Shown here in pieces: positions 19,110-29,240 of a stretch of 64,000 bases of DNA. The DNA is taken from positions 2,976,001 through 3,040,000 of the forward strand of contig NZ_CP004387.1 of NCBI RefSeq assembly GCF_000299335.2, given 5' to 3'. A model generated the notes under the pieces. That model saw nothing but the letters and a program-made list of their open reading frames with translations, ran no database searches and was not told where the DNA came from. The translations under genes and the position numbers were made by a program. The stretch is from Isoalcanivorax pacificus W11-5 (GTDB lineage: Bacteria; Pseudomonadota; Gammaproteobacteria; Pseudomonadales; Alcanivoracaceae). The stretch's first letter is position 1, and each line of letters begins with the position of its first letter.

Positions 19110-20210
19110 ATGCACTCGCTCACACCCGAGTACCTTGCCGCGCTTCGCTTCGATGGCACTCAGGCTGCCACGTTGCGCTCGCTGGGCGAGTATCAGGGTA
19201 AGCAGCAACTCTACGCCGTGCAGTCGCCCGAAGCTCTCAAGGGGCTACGCCAGATCGCGGTGGTCGAATCCACCGGGTCGTCCAACCGGCTGGAAGGGGT
19301 TGTTGTCGCGCCGTCGCGGTTGAAGTCTCTGGTCATCCGCAACGCAAGGCCGAAGAACCGCTCCGAACAGGAGATCGCCGGCTACCGTGATGCCTTGGCG
19401 TTGATCCACGAGCCCGCTGAGCACATGCCCTTCAACGAAAGCGTGGTGTTGCAACTGCACACCCTGCTGTATCGCTACATGCCGCAGGCTGGCAGACGCT
19501 GGAAGGCCACCAATAACGATATCGTCGAACGTCTCTCGGATGGCACTTCGCGTCTGCGCTTCCAGCCGGTGGCTGCGCATCTCACACCGTTGGCCATGGC
19601 TGATCTGACAGGGCGCTACGCCACCGCACTGGACCAGCACCTGGCCGACCCGCTGGTGCTGGCGCCGCTGGCGATGCTCGACTTCCTGTGCATTCACCCC
19701 TTCCCAGATGGCAACGGTCGCATGTCCCGCTTGCTGACTCTATTGCTGCTCTGCCACTTCGACTATACCGTGGGTCGCTATATCAGCCTGGAACGCATCT
19801 TCGAAGATACCAAGGACGGTTATTACAAGACGCTGGAAGCCAGTTCGCAGGGGTGGCATCAAGGGCAGCACGACGTCAAACCCTGGCTCGACTACTTCTG
19901 GGGTGCCTTGCTGCAGGCCCATCGTGAGTTCGAGGAGCGTGTCGGCACCATTGAGCGAGGGCGTGGCAGCAAGGGCGACCGGGTGCGGGCAGAAGTGTTG
20001 GAGCGCCGCCTGCCGTTTTCGATTTCCGAGATAGTAGAAGCCTGCCCGGGCGTGAGCCGGGACATGGTTCGACTAGTGCTGCGAGCGATGAAATCAGAGG
20101 GGTTGATCGAATCGATGGGCAAGGGGCGAGGGGCAAAGTGGAAGCGCGTCACAGCAGGCACCTCCAGTCGTACAGCGGCTTTGGCGATTGGCCACAAGAT
20201 GGATCAGTGA
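19110..20210 (+). CDS. Fic-domain protein (AMP-transferase type) with C-terminal winged helix
   Basis: A 366-aa Fic protein. The catalytic motif HPFPDGNGR is complete (residues 196-204), so AMPylation or a related nucleotide transfer to a target hydroxyl is expected. An N-terminal inhibitory motif of the S/T-x-x-x-E-G type is present (SNRLEG, residues 58-63), the class II arrangement in which the glutamate blocks ATP. No separate antitoxin gene is seen. The C-terminal 80 residues (FSISEIVEACPGVSRDMVRLVLRAMKSEGLIESMGKGRGAKW) form a winged helix-turn-helix. There is no good ribosome site before the ATG at 19110. It precedes the helicase operon by 9 nt and could be its first gene or regulator. 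The target protein is unknown. Confidence 0.88.
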   Translation: MHSLTPEYLAALRFDGTQAATLRSLGEYQGKQQLYAVQSPEALKGLRQIAVVESTGSSNRLEGVVVAPSRLKSLVIRNARPKNRSEQEIAGYRDALALIHEPAEHMPFNESVVLQLHTLLYRYMPQAGRRWKATNNDIVERLSDGTSRLRFQPVAAHLTPLAMADLTGRYATALDQHLADPLVLAPLAMLDFLCIHPFPDGNGRMSRLLTLLLLCHFDYTVGRYISLERIFEDTKDGYYKTLEASSQGWHQGQHDVKPWLDYFWGALLQAHREFEERVGTIERGRGSKGDRVRAEVLERRLPFSISEIVEACPGVSRDMVRLVLRAMKSEGLIESMGKGRGAKWKRVTAGTSSRTAALAIGHKMDQ

Positions 20211-20219
20211 GGACTCCCC

Positions 20220-23200
20220 ATGGATAACGTTTTCCAGTTCCGCGACCAGCTTATCGAACGATACGGCAGCTTTTCCCGCAGTTTCGTTCGCATCGCCGCG
20301 CCCGATATCCAGGCCGAGATCGAACATCAATATGCGCAAGGCCGCTATTGGCCCGAACCGCTGGTGCAGATCAACCCGAATTACCAACGCCAGGGCACGG
20401 TGCAGCAACTGGTGGCGCAGGGCATCCTGCACGCTGCCTGCGCAGAGATCTTCCAGGTCGGCAAGTCCGAAGGCACGCCACAACCCCTGCATCTCTACAA
20501 GCACCAGATGGAAGCCCTGGCCAAAGGCCAGGAACGCCAAAGCTACGTGGTCACGACCGGCACGGGGTCGGGCAAGTCCCTGTCCTTTTTCATCCCGATC
20601 ATCGACCGCATTCTCAAGGCCAAGCAATCTGATGGCAAAGCACGTACCAGGGCCATTGTCATCTATCCGATGAATGCCCTGGCCAACAGCCAGCTGGAAG
20701 AGCTCGACAAGTTTCTGCATGGCTATGCGCCGGAGCTTCGTCCCTTCACCGTCAAGCGCTACACCGGCCAGGAAAGCCAGGCGGAGCGCGCGGCCATCGC
20801 GGATGACCCGCCCGACATTCTGCTGACCAACTTCATGATGCTGGAGTACATCCTCACACGCTTCGACGAAGTGGACCGGCGCGTGGTGGCGCACTGCGAG
20901 GGGCTTGAGTTTCTGGTGCTGGACGAGCTACACACCTATCGTGGCCGTCAGGGTGCGGACGTTGCCTTGCTGGTGCGGCGTCTGCGCGAGCGCTTGAACG
21001 CCGCGCAACTGGTATGCATTGGCACCTCGGCCACCATGTCCAGCACCGGCAGCCAGGCCGACCGCAACCGCGTGGTGGCCGACGTGGCCAGCAAACTGTT
21101 TGGCACCCGGATCAGCGAGCATGACGTCATCGGCGAGACCCTGGAACGGGTCACCAACCCGCTCAAGGACGTCAACGCCATCCGCCCAGAACTAACGGCG
21201 GCCATTGCGCGCGAACAGGATGCCTGGGCGGATTTCGATGCGTTCCGCGACGATCCGCTGGCCATCTGGGTCGAGTTGAATCTGGGCATCGACCTTCCGT
21301 CTGATGAACCTCCCCGCCGGGCCCGGCCCATGATGTTGGAAGAAGCCAGCTGCCGCCTTGCCGAAGACGCAGGCTGCCCGCCTGACGCGGCCCGCGCCGC
21401 CCTGCAACGCTTTCTGGTGGCAGCCCATGATGTGCGCACGCCTCAGGGCAGGCCGCCGTTCGCGTTCAAGTTGCACCAGTTCATCAGCGGCCCCGGCAAG
21501 GTACTCACCACGCTGGAAGAACGCGGCAAACGCCATGTCACGCTCGATGCCCAGCGTTTCGCGCCGGGGCGACAGCAAGAGAATGTGTTGCTTTACCCCG
21601 CGCACTTCTGCCGCGACTGTGGCCAGGAATACCTGCCGGTCTGGCACGCCCAGCATCCGGTCAGCTTCAGTGCCCGTGAAATCGACGATATCGCGGCGGA
21701 AGACGACGCCAGCCATGGCTTTTTGTGCCCCCTGGTGCCCGGGCAGCAATACGGTGGCCTGCTCAAAGACTTGCCAGAGACTTGGATCGATACCAGCCGC
21801 AGTGAAGACAGAGTCAAGCCAACCTACAAGAATGCCGTTCCTTATGAGGTTACGGTCGATGCCAAAGGACAAACGGGCTCGGGGACGGAGTTCTGGTTCA
21901 TCCCCGGCAAGTTCCGCTTCTGCCTGAACTGCGGCAGGACGCACGAAGCCCACGGCAAGGATGCCAACCGCCTCTCCAGCCTGTCCGGCGAAGGCCGCTC
22001 CTCGGCCACCACCATGATTGCGCTGGCGGCCTTGCAGCAATTGTTCGCGCTGCCTGAACCCGCCCCCGGCCAGCCCGACCCGCGCAAATTGCTCGGCTTC
22101 AGCGACAACCGCCAGGATGCGGCTCTGCAAGCGGGACATTTCAACGACTTCATTTTCCTGCTGACGCTGCGTGCCGGCCTGATCGGCGCACTTCAAGGCA
22201 GCGGCGGCCAGCTCGATGAAGAACACCTGGCCGAAAGCGTCTTCAGGGCCCTCGGTTTTCAAGCGGTGGATGAAGCGACCCTGGTGGAGTATCTGCGCAC
22301 CCCTAAGCTCATGGGGCTGGCCCGGCAGGAAGCACAACGCACATTGCGTTTCATCATTGCTCATCGACTGCTGCGCGATCTGCGGCACGGCTGGCGCTTC
22401 AACAATCCGAATCTGGACCAGCTCGGCCTGTTGCAGATTCGCTACCGGGATCTGGATGCCTTCTGCGCTGACGCCAGCGTCTTTGCCGCGAACGGCACCC
22501 TGGCCCAATTGACGGCTGCGCAGCGGACAGTTTTGTTCGCATTGCTGTTCGACGCCCTGCGCCGCCATCTGTGCCTGGAAAGTCGTTACCTCGACCCGGT
22601 CGAGCAGGACAAGGCCCGCACCAACGCCCACACCTACCTGAACGAACGCTGGGCTTTTGCGCCCGACGAAAAGCTCGATACCGGCCGATATCTCATCCTC
22701 GGCAAGCGTCCCGAATACAGGGGCAAGCCACGTACCGATCTGGTGGCGGGTGGCCCGCGCTCGCGCCTGCTGCGACAGATCAAGACCGCCGCCTTCTGGC
22801 GCGACAGTGCCTGCGCTAGCGAGGTCGCGCAGTGGAAAGATGCCGATTGGGCCGAGCTGATCGAAGACATGCTCAAGGCCGCAGGAAACTATGGTTATGT
22901 GCAGCGCCAACCCATCGACGCCCAACTCGTCGGCTGGCGCCTGAATGCGGCTGCTCTAGACTGGTGCCTGATTGCCGATCAGCCACAAACTGATAGCAAT
23001 CGAATCAACCAGTATTTCCGCACCCTGTATCTCGGCATTGCCGACCTGTTGCGACGACCCTCGCATCCGCTGTTCGACTTCGAAGCCCAGGAACACACGG
23101 CCCAGGTGGATGCACCACGCCGGCAGTTGCTGGAGCAGCGTTTTCGCTACACCGAGAAAGACAGGCAGGACTGGGCGCAGAACCCGGCCCACGAAGCGCC

Positions 23201-25517
23201 GCTGGAGCGGCTGCCGGTGATGTTCTGCTCACCCACCATGGAACTGGGCGTGGACATCTCCGCGCTCAACACCGTGTACCTGCGCAATGTGCCGCCGACC
23301 CCCGCCAACTACGCCCAGCGTGGCGGCCGTGCCGGTCGCTCGGGCCAGCAGGCGTTGGTCATCACCTACTGCGCGGCCCTCAGTCCGCATGACCAGTGGT
23401 TCTTCCACAATGCCGAGCAGATGGTACATGGTGTCGTGCGCGCGCCGACCCTTGACTTGAGCAACCGCGATCTCATCGACAGCCATCTGCAAGCGGTCTG
23501 GCTGGCCAGTACCCAGGTGCCGCTGGACGACAGCATTGCGCCCATGCTGGACCTCGATCAGTCCCGCAAGCCACTGAAACAGCCCTTGCAGAACGCGCTA
23601 CAGGCACAAGCCGTTCAGCAACGGGCTCTGGCCAGCGCCGGGCGGGTGATCGACCAGCTCGCTGGCGAGCTTGAAGGCAGCACCTGGTTCACACCGGACT
23701 ATGTGCGCCAGGTGATCGACAACGCGGCACAAGCGTTCTCCGGGGCGCTGGAGCGCTGGCGCAAGCTGTTTGAAGCCACCCGCGAGCAAATGGAAATGGC
23801 CGACCGCATCGTCAAAAGCCATACCGCCTCGCACACGGAACGCCAGAATGCCCAGCGCCGTTACGGTGACGCCGCACGCCAGTATGCCGTGCTGCTCAAG
23901 TCCGGCAACGGCCAGAACAACGACTTCTACACCTACCGCTACCTCGCCAGCCAGGGCTTCCTGCCGGGCTACAACTTCCCGCGCCTGCCGCTGATGGCCT
24001 GGATTCCCGCACGTGGCGGTCAGACCGTCAACGGCAAAGATGACGAAGGCAGCATGGTCAGCCGACCGCGCTTTCTGGCGCTGTCCGAATTCGGCCCCCG
24101 CAGCCTCATCTATCACCAGGGCCGCATGTACCGCGTGGTGCGCGCCAAGCTCAACGTCGGCAATAGCGATCACATCTCCGGCAACAGCCAGTTGGCCACC
24201 ATCGCCTCGCTGGTATGCAGCCAGTGCGGTTACGGTCATCTCGGCGAGCCCGGCGGCGAACAGCCGCTGGTCAACCGCTGCGAAAACTGCGATGCCCTGC
24301 TCACCGAGCACGATTGGGTGCGCGAGCTGTACCGCATCGAAACCGTGGAGACCGTGGCCACCGAGCGCATCTCCATCAACGATGAGGAGCGCCAGCGTCA
24401 GGGCTTCGAGCTGCAAACCACTTACCGCTTTCTGCCCGGCCCCGATGGCCGTATCCAGCAGCAGCAGGCCTTGATCCAACAGGGCGAGGATCCGCTGGGC
24501 AAACTCACCTATGCCCCCGCCGCGCAAATCTGGCGCATCAACCGCGGCTGGCGCAGACGCAAGGATAAGGAGCAACTGGGCTTCTACATCAACCCCATCA
24601 CCGGCACCTGGAGCAAGCAGGACGCACCGGATGCGGAAGACGACAAGGGCGATAACGATACCTTGCTGGAAAAGGTGCCCAACCAGCGCATCGTTCCCTT
24701 TGTGGAAGACCACCGCAATCTGTTGATCTTCGCACCCGAACAGGCCCTGTCGCTGGAAGCCATGGCCACCTTGCAGGCCGCACTCAGGCGCGGTATCGAA
24801 ATGACCTTCCAGATCGAGGAATCCGAACTGGTGGTCGAGCCACTGCCGAAGTCCGACGAGCGCCGTGCCCTGCTGTTCTATGAAGCGGCGGAAGGCGGTG
24901 CGGGTGTGCTCACACGCCTGGCAAACAATCGAAACGACCTTGCGCTCATAGCCAGCAATGCCCTGCAACTGATTCACTATCGCAAACCGCAGAGCGGCAT
25001 CTGGACGCTGGGCGATCTGTCGTCGCTGGAACAGACCGATACGCTTGGCAATCATCCGTGCGAAGCCGGCTGCTACCAGTGCCTGCTGTCCTACTTCAAC
25101 CAGCCCGACCACGAGCACATCAACCGCCGCAACGCCGATGCGCTCAAGCTGCTGGTGGCGCTGGCCAACGCCCAGGTGCAGCCGGTGACGAGCGGCCTGA
25201 CTGCCGTTGCTGCAACCACATCAACGAACGAACCACTCGATGCCTGGCTGACAGCACTTCAGCAAGCAGGCGCGGTACAACCCGATGCGCTCAACGTAGC
25301 CGTCAATAATGGCGCCGCCATCGCCGCCGCCCAGTACAAGGCCGCTCGTGCTCTGGTGTTTCTGTCCGCGGTGGATGAGCAGACCGCCAGCGTACTGCAG
25401 GACAAAGGCTGGCAGGTGCTCGATTTTTCGGACGCTTCACGCTGGCCACAACAATTCGCCGCGCACGCCGATGTATTCGGCGCTGGGGAAGAGAGAACAG
25501 GAAATAAAAGCGTATGA
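20220..25517 (+). CDS. Giant DEAD/DEAH helicase with C-terminal DUF1998 (DrmA/DrmB- or DruE-like)
   Basis: A 1765-aa protein. Helicase motif I is GTGSGKS (residues 114-120), motif II is DELH in LDELHTYRGRQGAD (about 235), and motif III is SATMS (about 270). The second RecA-like domain holds SPTMELGVDIS (about 1003) and QRGGRAGRSG (about 1035). Cysteine pairs likely to bind zinc are CRDC (about 462), CLNC (about 567), CSQC and CENC (about 1333-1356), and CEAGCYQC (about 1613). The end, with EAAEGGAGVL, is the DUF1998 signature. DUF1998 helicases occur in DISARM (DrmA and DrmB as separate proteins) and Druantia (DruE). Here both parts are in one chain. GAGG precedes the ATG. It overlaps the next gene by 4 nt. 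The defence role is inferred. Confidence 0.85.
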   Translation: MDNVFQFRDQLIERYGSFSRSFVRIAAPDIQAEIEHQYAQGRYWPEPLVQINPNYQRQGTVQQLVAQGILHAACAEIFQVGKSEGTPQPLHLYKHQMEALAKGQERQSYVVTTGTGSGKSLSFFIPIIDRILKAKQSDGKARTRAIVIYPMNALANSQLEELDKFLHGYAPELRPFTVKRYTGQESQAERAAIADDPPDILLTNFMMLEYILTRFDEVDRRVVAHCEGLEFLVLDELHTYRGRQGADVALLVRRLRERLNAAQLVCIGTSATMSSTGSQADRNRVVADVASKLFGTRISEHDVIGETLERVTNPLKDVNAIRPELTAAIAREQDAWADFDAFRDDPLAIWVELNLGIDLPSDEPPRRARPMMLEEASCRLAEDAGCPPDAARAALQRFLVAAHDVRTPQGRPPFAFKLHQFISGPGKVLTTLEERGKRHVTLDAQRFAPGRQQENVLLYPAHFCRDCGQEYLPVWHAQHPVSFSAREIDDIAAEDDASHGFLCPLVPGQQYGGLLKDLPETWIDTSRSEDRVKPTYKNAVPYEVTVDAKGQTGSGTEFWFIPGKFRFCLNCGRTHEAHGKDANRLSSLSGEGRSSATTMIALAALQQLFALPEPAPGQPDPRKLLGFSDNRQDAALQAGHFNDFIFLLTLRAGLIGALQGSGGQLDEEHLAESVFRALGFQAVDEATLVEYLRTPKLMGLARQEAQRTLRFIIAHRLLRDLRHGWRFNNPNLDQLGLLQIRYRDLDAFCADASVFAANGTLAQLTAAQRTVLFALLFDALRRHLCLESRYLDPVEQDKARTNAHTYLNERWAFAPDEKLDTGRYLILGKRPEYRGKPRTDLVAGGPRSRLLRQIKTAAFWRDSACASEVAQWKDADWAELIEDMLKAAGNYGYVQRQPIDAQLVGWRLNAAALDWCLIADQPQTDSNRINQYFRTLYLGIADLLRRPSHPLFDFEAQEHTAQVDAPRRQLLEQRFRYTEKDRQDWAQNPAHEAPLERLPVMFCSPTMELGVDISALNTVYLRNVPPTPANYAQRGGRAGRSGQQALVITYCAALSPHDQWFFHNAEQMVHGVVRAPTLDLSNRDLIDSHLQAVWLASTQVPLDDSIAPMLDLDQSRKPLKQPLQNALQAQAVQQRALASAGRVIDQLAGELEGSTWFTPDYVRQVIDNAAQAFSGALERWRKLFEATREQMEMADRIVKSHTASHTERQNAQRRYGDAARQYAVLLKSGNGQNNDFYTYRYLASQGFLPGYNFPRLPLMAWIPARGGQTVNGKDDEGSMVSRPRFLALSEFGPRSLIYHQGRMYRVVRAKLNVGNSDHISGNSQLATIASLVCSQCGYGHLGEPGGEQPLVNRCENCDALLTEHDWVRELYRIETVETVATERISINDEERQRQGFELQTTYRFLPGPDGRIQQQQALIQQGEDPLGKLTYAPAAQIWRINRGWRRRKDKEQLGFYINPITGTWSKQDAPDAEDDKGDNDTLLEKVPNQRIVPFVEDHRNLLIFAPEQALSLEAMATLQAALRRGIEMTFQIEESELVVEPLPKSDERRALLFYEAAEGGAGVLTRLANNRNDLALIASNALQLIHYRKPQSGIWTLGDLSSLEQTDTLGNHPCEAGCYQCLLSYFNQPDHEHINRRNADALKLLVALANAQVQPVTSGLTAVAATTSTNEPLDAWLTALQQAGAVQPDALNVAVNNGAAIAAAQYKAARALVFLSAVDEQTASVLQDKGWQVLDFSDASRWPQQFAAHADVFGAGEERTGNKSV

Positions 25518-28315
25518 CGATCCTCGAACACGACTTTCTGCCCGGCAACCTGGTGCGCGCCCGAGGCCGCGAATGGGTGGTGCAAAGCGACTCCCGCCGC
25601 GACTGGCTGCGCCTGCGTCCCTTGAGCGGTGCCGATGACGAAAGCATCGCCCTGATCCCCGAGCTGGAACTGCATCCCGTCGAACCCGCCCGCTTCGACT
25701 GGCCCGATCCCGCCCGCGCCGGCAACCACGCCGCCGTGCTGTTGCTGCGCGATGCCCTGCGCCTGACCCTGCGCGCCGGAGCCGGCCCGTTCCGCTCCTT
25801 CGGCAATATCGCCGTGGAGCCGCGCGGCTACCAGCTTGTACCCCTGCTGATGGCACTGCGCCTGTCCACCGTGCGCCTGCTGATTGCCGATGACGTGGGC
25901 ATCGGCAAGACCATCGAAGCCGGTCTGATCGCACGCGAGCTCATGGACCGTGGCGAAATCGCCCGCCTGGCCATTCTCTGCCCACCACACCTTGTCGAGC
26001 AGTGGCAAAGTGAGTTGGAAGCCCGCTTCAACCTTCAGGCCGTGGCGTTGACTTCGTCTTCGGCCTCCCGCATCGAACGTGATCTGCCGCATGGCGTGCG
26101 CCTGTTCGACCACCATCCCGTGGTGGTAGTCAGCCTGGACTACATCAAGAGCGAGCGCCACCGCGAGCAGTTTCTCGCCACCGCACCCGAGTGCATCATC
26201 GTCGATGAAGCCCACACCTGCGCCAGCAGCGGCGCGGGCAAGCAACTGCGCTTCGAGCTGCTGCAACGTCTAGCAAAAGATGAACAGCGCCACCTGATCC
26301 TGCTCACCGCCACGCCGCACTCCGGTGACGAAACCGCCTTCTACAACCTGCTGTCGCTGCTCGCTCCGCGCTTTGCCGCCTTGCAGGGCCGCATGACCAC
26401 CGCTGACCCGCTGCGTCAGGAACTGGCCCGCCACTTCGTCCAGCGCCGCCGCAAGGACATCGCCGAATGGCAGGCCGAAACCGGCGACGGACGCGGCTTT
26501 CCCCGCCGCATGAAGACCGAGCTGACCTACCAGCTTTCCGGTGACTGGGGCGCATTCTTCGACGCCGTGCAGGATTATTGCCGCGAACTGGCCCTGAATT
26601 TTGAAGAGCACGTCGGGCAGCAAGAACAACAAGGCGGCGCCCGCCTGATCTGGTACGCCACCCTGGCCTTGCTGCGCTGCGTGGCGTCATCACCCGCCGC
26701 CGCCGTCAAGGCACTGACCACCCGGCTGGAAGGCGCCCTGCCGGATGACGGCGATCTGCTCAGTGACGAGCGCCTGCACGACGGCGAGGCCGACGATCTC
26801 TCCAGCAACGATCTGGAGCCGCCCGCCCAAATGCAGGATACCAACCGGCTGCAAGCCCTGATCGCCGATGCCCAGCGCCTTAGCGGCAAAGCGGGTGACC
26901 CCAAGCTGGCCGCACTCATCCGGCATATCGACCTGCTGGTAAAGGACGGCTACCACCCGGTGGTGTTCTGCCGCTACATCGCCACCGCCCATTACGTGGC
27001 CGAGCACCTCAAGGCCGCCTTTCCCAAAGCCGTCATCGAGTCTGTCACCGGCGAGCTCACGCCCGAAGAACGCCGCGAGCGCGTGGACGGCATGGAGGAT
27101 GCCGAGCAACGCATCCTGGTCGCCACCGACTGCCTCTCCGAAGGCATCAACCTGCAACACCTGTTCACCGCCGTCGCCCACTACGACCTGGCCTGGAACC
27201 CCACCCGCCACGAACAGCGCGAAGGCCGCGTCGATCGCTTCGGTCAGCAGGCCGATGAAGTGCGCTGCACCATGCTCTACGGCCAGGACAACCCGGTGGA
27301 TGGCTTCGTGCTCAACGTCATCCTCAAAAAAGGCGAAGCCATCCAGAAAGAACTGGGCGTGCTGGTGCCCCTGCCCGAAGACGAAGCCCGCATCAATCAG
27401 GCGCTGGTCAAGGCGGCACTGATGAAACGCAGCGACAGCCGTACCGCATCACCGCAAGCCGCCTTCGATTTCGGCGAGCCGGAACAACTGCTCGCCCCGC
27501 TGCAAGCCCAATGGCGCGACGCATTGGAAAAAGCCAGGGCCAACCGCACCGTGTTCGCCCAGCGCCGCATCAGGCCCGATGAAGTGCTGCCCGAATGGCA
27601 CAAACAGCAACAGGCCCTAGGCACCCAGGCTGACGTGCAGCGCTTTCTGCAAAGCGCTTGTGTGCGATTAGGGTCACCGCTGGAAATCGGCCGCAAGCAG
27701 AGCGCACGCTTCCTGCCCCAGCACCTGCCCGAAGCCCTGCGCCAGCGCCTGGCCGATGAGGGTATCGACGCCCCCCAACTCATCGACTTCAACGAACTGC
27801 ACCGCAGCCACCCGCTGGTTGGCCTGCTGGCCCAGCACCTGCTGGAAGACGCACTTGGCGGCGAACGTCCGCTGGCCGCCCGTTGCGCTGCCACTCTTAC
27901 CAATGACGTGGAGGTCGTCACCACCCTTTACCTGCTGCGCCTGCGCCACCAGCTCAGCTACGTACGCCGTCGCGAACCCTTCCAGATGATGGCGGAGGAA
28001 ACCGTTGCTCTGGCTGTGCAGGGTCGCAACGCTCCCCAATGGCTGGCCGACGATGGCGTGAGTCGCCTGCTCGAATGCACTCCCAGCGGCAACCTGCCGC
28101 CAGAGGCGGCACAGCGCGAAATCCGTACCGCACTCGACTTCCTCACTGCGCACCCGCAGCAACTGCAAACGCTGGCCCGGCAGCGGGCCGATGCCCTGCT
28201 GGCCGACCACCAGCGCGTGCGTGAGGCCACCCGTGACGTCGGCCAGTACAGCGTCAGCCCTTGCCTGCCGGTCGATGTGATGGGCGTGTATGTACTGCTG
28301 CCGGATTCACTCTGA
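25514..28315 (+). CDS. SNF2/HepA-type helicase (DrmD-like)
   Basis: A 933-aa SF2 translocase. Motif I is DVGIGKTIEAG (about residue 127), LAILCPPHLVEQW follows, motif II is DEAH in IIVDEAHTCAS (about 230), and motif III is LTATPHSGD (about 263). The second domain holds ATDCLSEGINLQ (about 536) and HEQREGRVDRFGQ (about 568). The motif set is that of the HepA/RapA group, which includes DrmD of class 1 DISARM. These proteins translocate on duplex DNA and remodel bound proteins. Its ATG overlaps the stop of the DUF1998 helicase (ATGA), so the two are translated together. Assignment to the DISARM role is by family and neighbourhood, not proof. Confidence 0.85.
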   Translation: MTILEHDFLPGNLVRARGREWVVQSDSRRDWLRLRPLSGADDESIALIPELELHPVEPARFDWPDPARAGNHAAVLLLRDALRLTLRAGAGPFRSFGNIAVEPRGYQLVPLLMALRLSTVRLLIADDVGIGKTIEAGLIARELMDRGEIARLAILCPPHLVEQWQSELEARFNLQAVALTSSSASRIERDLPHGVRLFDHHPVVVVSLDYIKSERHREQFLATAPECIIVDEAHTCASSGAGKQLRFELLQRLAKDEQRHLILLTATPHSGDETAFYNLLSLLAPRFAALQGRMTTADPLRQELARHFVQRRRKDIAEWQAETGDGRGFPRRMKTELTYQLSGDWGAFFDAVQDYCRELALNFEEHVGQQEQQGGARLIWYATLALLRCVASSPAAAVKALTTRLEGALPDDGDLLSDERLHDGEADDLSSNDLEPPAQMQDTNRLQALIADAQRLSGKAGDPKLAALIRHIDLLVKDGYHPVVFCRYIATAHYVAEHLKAAFPKAVIESVTGELTPEERRERVDGMEDAEQRILVATDCLSEGINLQHLFTAVAHYDLAWNPTRHEQREGRVDRFGQQADEVRCTMLYGQDNPVDGFVLNVILKKGEAIQKELGVLVPLPEDEARINQALVKAALMKRSDSRTASPQAAFDFGEPEQLLAPLQAQWRDALEKARANRTVFAQRRIRPDEVLPEWHKQQQALGTQADVQRFLQSACVRLGSPLEIGRKQSARFLPQHLPEALRQRLADEGIDAPQLIDFNELHRSHPLVGLLAQHLLEDALGGERPLAARCAATLTNDVEVVTTLYLLRLRHQLSYVRRREPFQMMAEETVALAVQGRNAPQWLADDGVSRLLECTPSGNLPPEAAQREIRTALDFLTAHPQQLQTLARQRADALLADHQRVREATRDVGQYSVSPCLPVDVMGVYVLLPDSL

Positions 28316-28440
28316 TGAAGCGCGAGCCATCCATGACAGAGACGGAAACCACCGATCTGGAAAAAAGCCTGATTTCACTGGCAGATATCGCCTCCAGTGC
28401 CGATCTTCTCGTCATCATCAAGACGGAGGCCAAGGTGTGA
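28315..28440 (+). CDS. 41-aa ORF resembling the N-terminus of the AlbA_2 protein
   Basis: The ATG overlaps the helicase stop (TGATG) and the stop overlaps the GTG start of the next gene, so it fills the gap between two coding regions exactly. The product MKREPSMTETETTDLEKSLI... recalls the first residues of the AlbA_2 protein encoded at 32512 (MTETETETTELKKSL...GLISLA). It may be a remnant left by insertion of the nuclease/helicase pair, or a short coupling peptide. Whether it is made as a protein is uncertain. Confidence 0.5.
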   Translation: MKREPSMTETETTDLEKSLISLADIASSADLLVIIKTEAKV

Positions 28441-29240
28441 TAACGCCCCCAACCACCACACCACACTATCAGCTTGGCTCTGCACCCGTGACAGGCGTGG
28501 GCTTTGGCCTGCCTGTCGATCAACTGGATCAGCAGCTTGCCGGGCCGGTGGCCGCTCTGGTCTTTGATGACGTCGGTGTCCGCAGCCTTGGCGAACTGCT
28601 CGATGGTCTGGCCGATACGGAGTTCTCGCGGGAAAATCTGGATGCGTTACTGGCAGATACCTCAGCACCTGAGGACTGGCGTGTTGGTGAAGCACTGGCC
28701 GAGCATCATCTGAGCGAAGATCATGATTGCTTCTTTCCGTGGCCCGATGGGCGTGATGAGCGCAAACGCGGCTCCAGCTTGCCGGGCGCAGACCTTGTTG
28801 GCTTTCAGCACAAGAACGGCTGCGAGCGTTTTGTGTTTGGCGAGGTGAAAACCTCGTCCCACGCAAGTTACCCACCGAGTGCGGTCTATGGCCGACACGG
28901 GTTGAAACGGCAGATGGAAGACTTGCGCAACCGCCGCGAGATACGCGATGGCCTGGTGCGTTACCTAGGGCATCGGGCGAACGGAGCGGCCTGGCGTGCG
29001 CGCTATCAGGCTGCGGTGGCGGTTTATCTCAACGACACCTGCGAGGTGCGGCTGTTCGGCATGCTGGTGCGGGATGTGCCTCCCCATGAAGACGATTTGC
29101 GCGTGCGGGTCAACACGCTTACGGATGCTTGCCCTGATGCGATGGCGATTGGCTTGATTGCAATCTATCTGCCTGCTGGAAGCATTGCCAATCTCTCGGC
29201 CAAGGTGGTCGCGTCCCGTCAGCACGGGGGTGACTCATGA
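28437..29240 (+). CDS. PD-(D/E)xK-type nuclease, HamA-like (Hachiman effector candidate)
   Basis: A 267-aa protein. Start is GTG at 28437, with GGAGG 6 nt before it and the stop of the 41-aa ORF overlapping it. A helix with WRVGEALAEHHL (about residues 81-92) is followed by LPGADLVGF (Asp 119) and FGEVKTSS (Glu 136 and Lys 138). This D-x(n)-E-x-K arrangement is the nuclease core of the PD-(D/E)xK superfamily. The next gene, overlapping by 4 nt, is a Ski2-type helicase. A small nuclease of the DUF1837 kind followed by a large helicase is the make-up of Hachiman (HamA-HamB). The nuclease fold is well supported by motif; the HamA name rests on resemblance and partnership. Confidence 0.6.
   Translation: MITPPTTTPHYQLGSAPVTGVGFGLPVDQLDQQLAGPVAALVFDDVGVRSLGELLDGLADTEFSRENLDALLADTSAPEDWRVGEALAEHHLSEDHDCFFPWPDGRDERKRGSSLPGADLVGFQHKNGCERFVFGEVKTSSHASYPPSAVYGRHGLKRQMEDLRNRREIRDGLVRYLGHRANGAAWRARYQAAVAVYLNDTCEVRLFGMLVRDVPPHEDDLRVRVNTLTDACPDAMAIGLIAIYLPAGSIANLSAKVVASRQHGGDS

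Noticed and set aside
21192-22925. 577-codon minus-strand frame
   Set aside because: Shadow of the DUF1998 helicase; it has no start context or domain.
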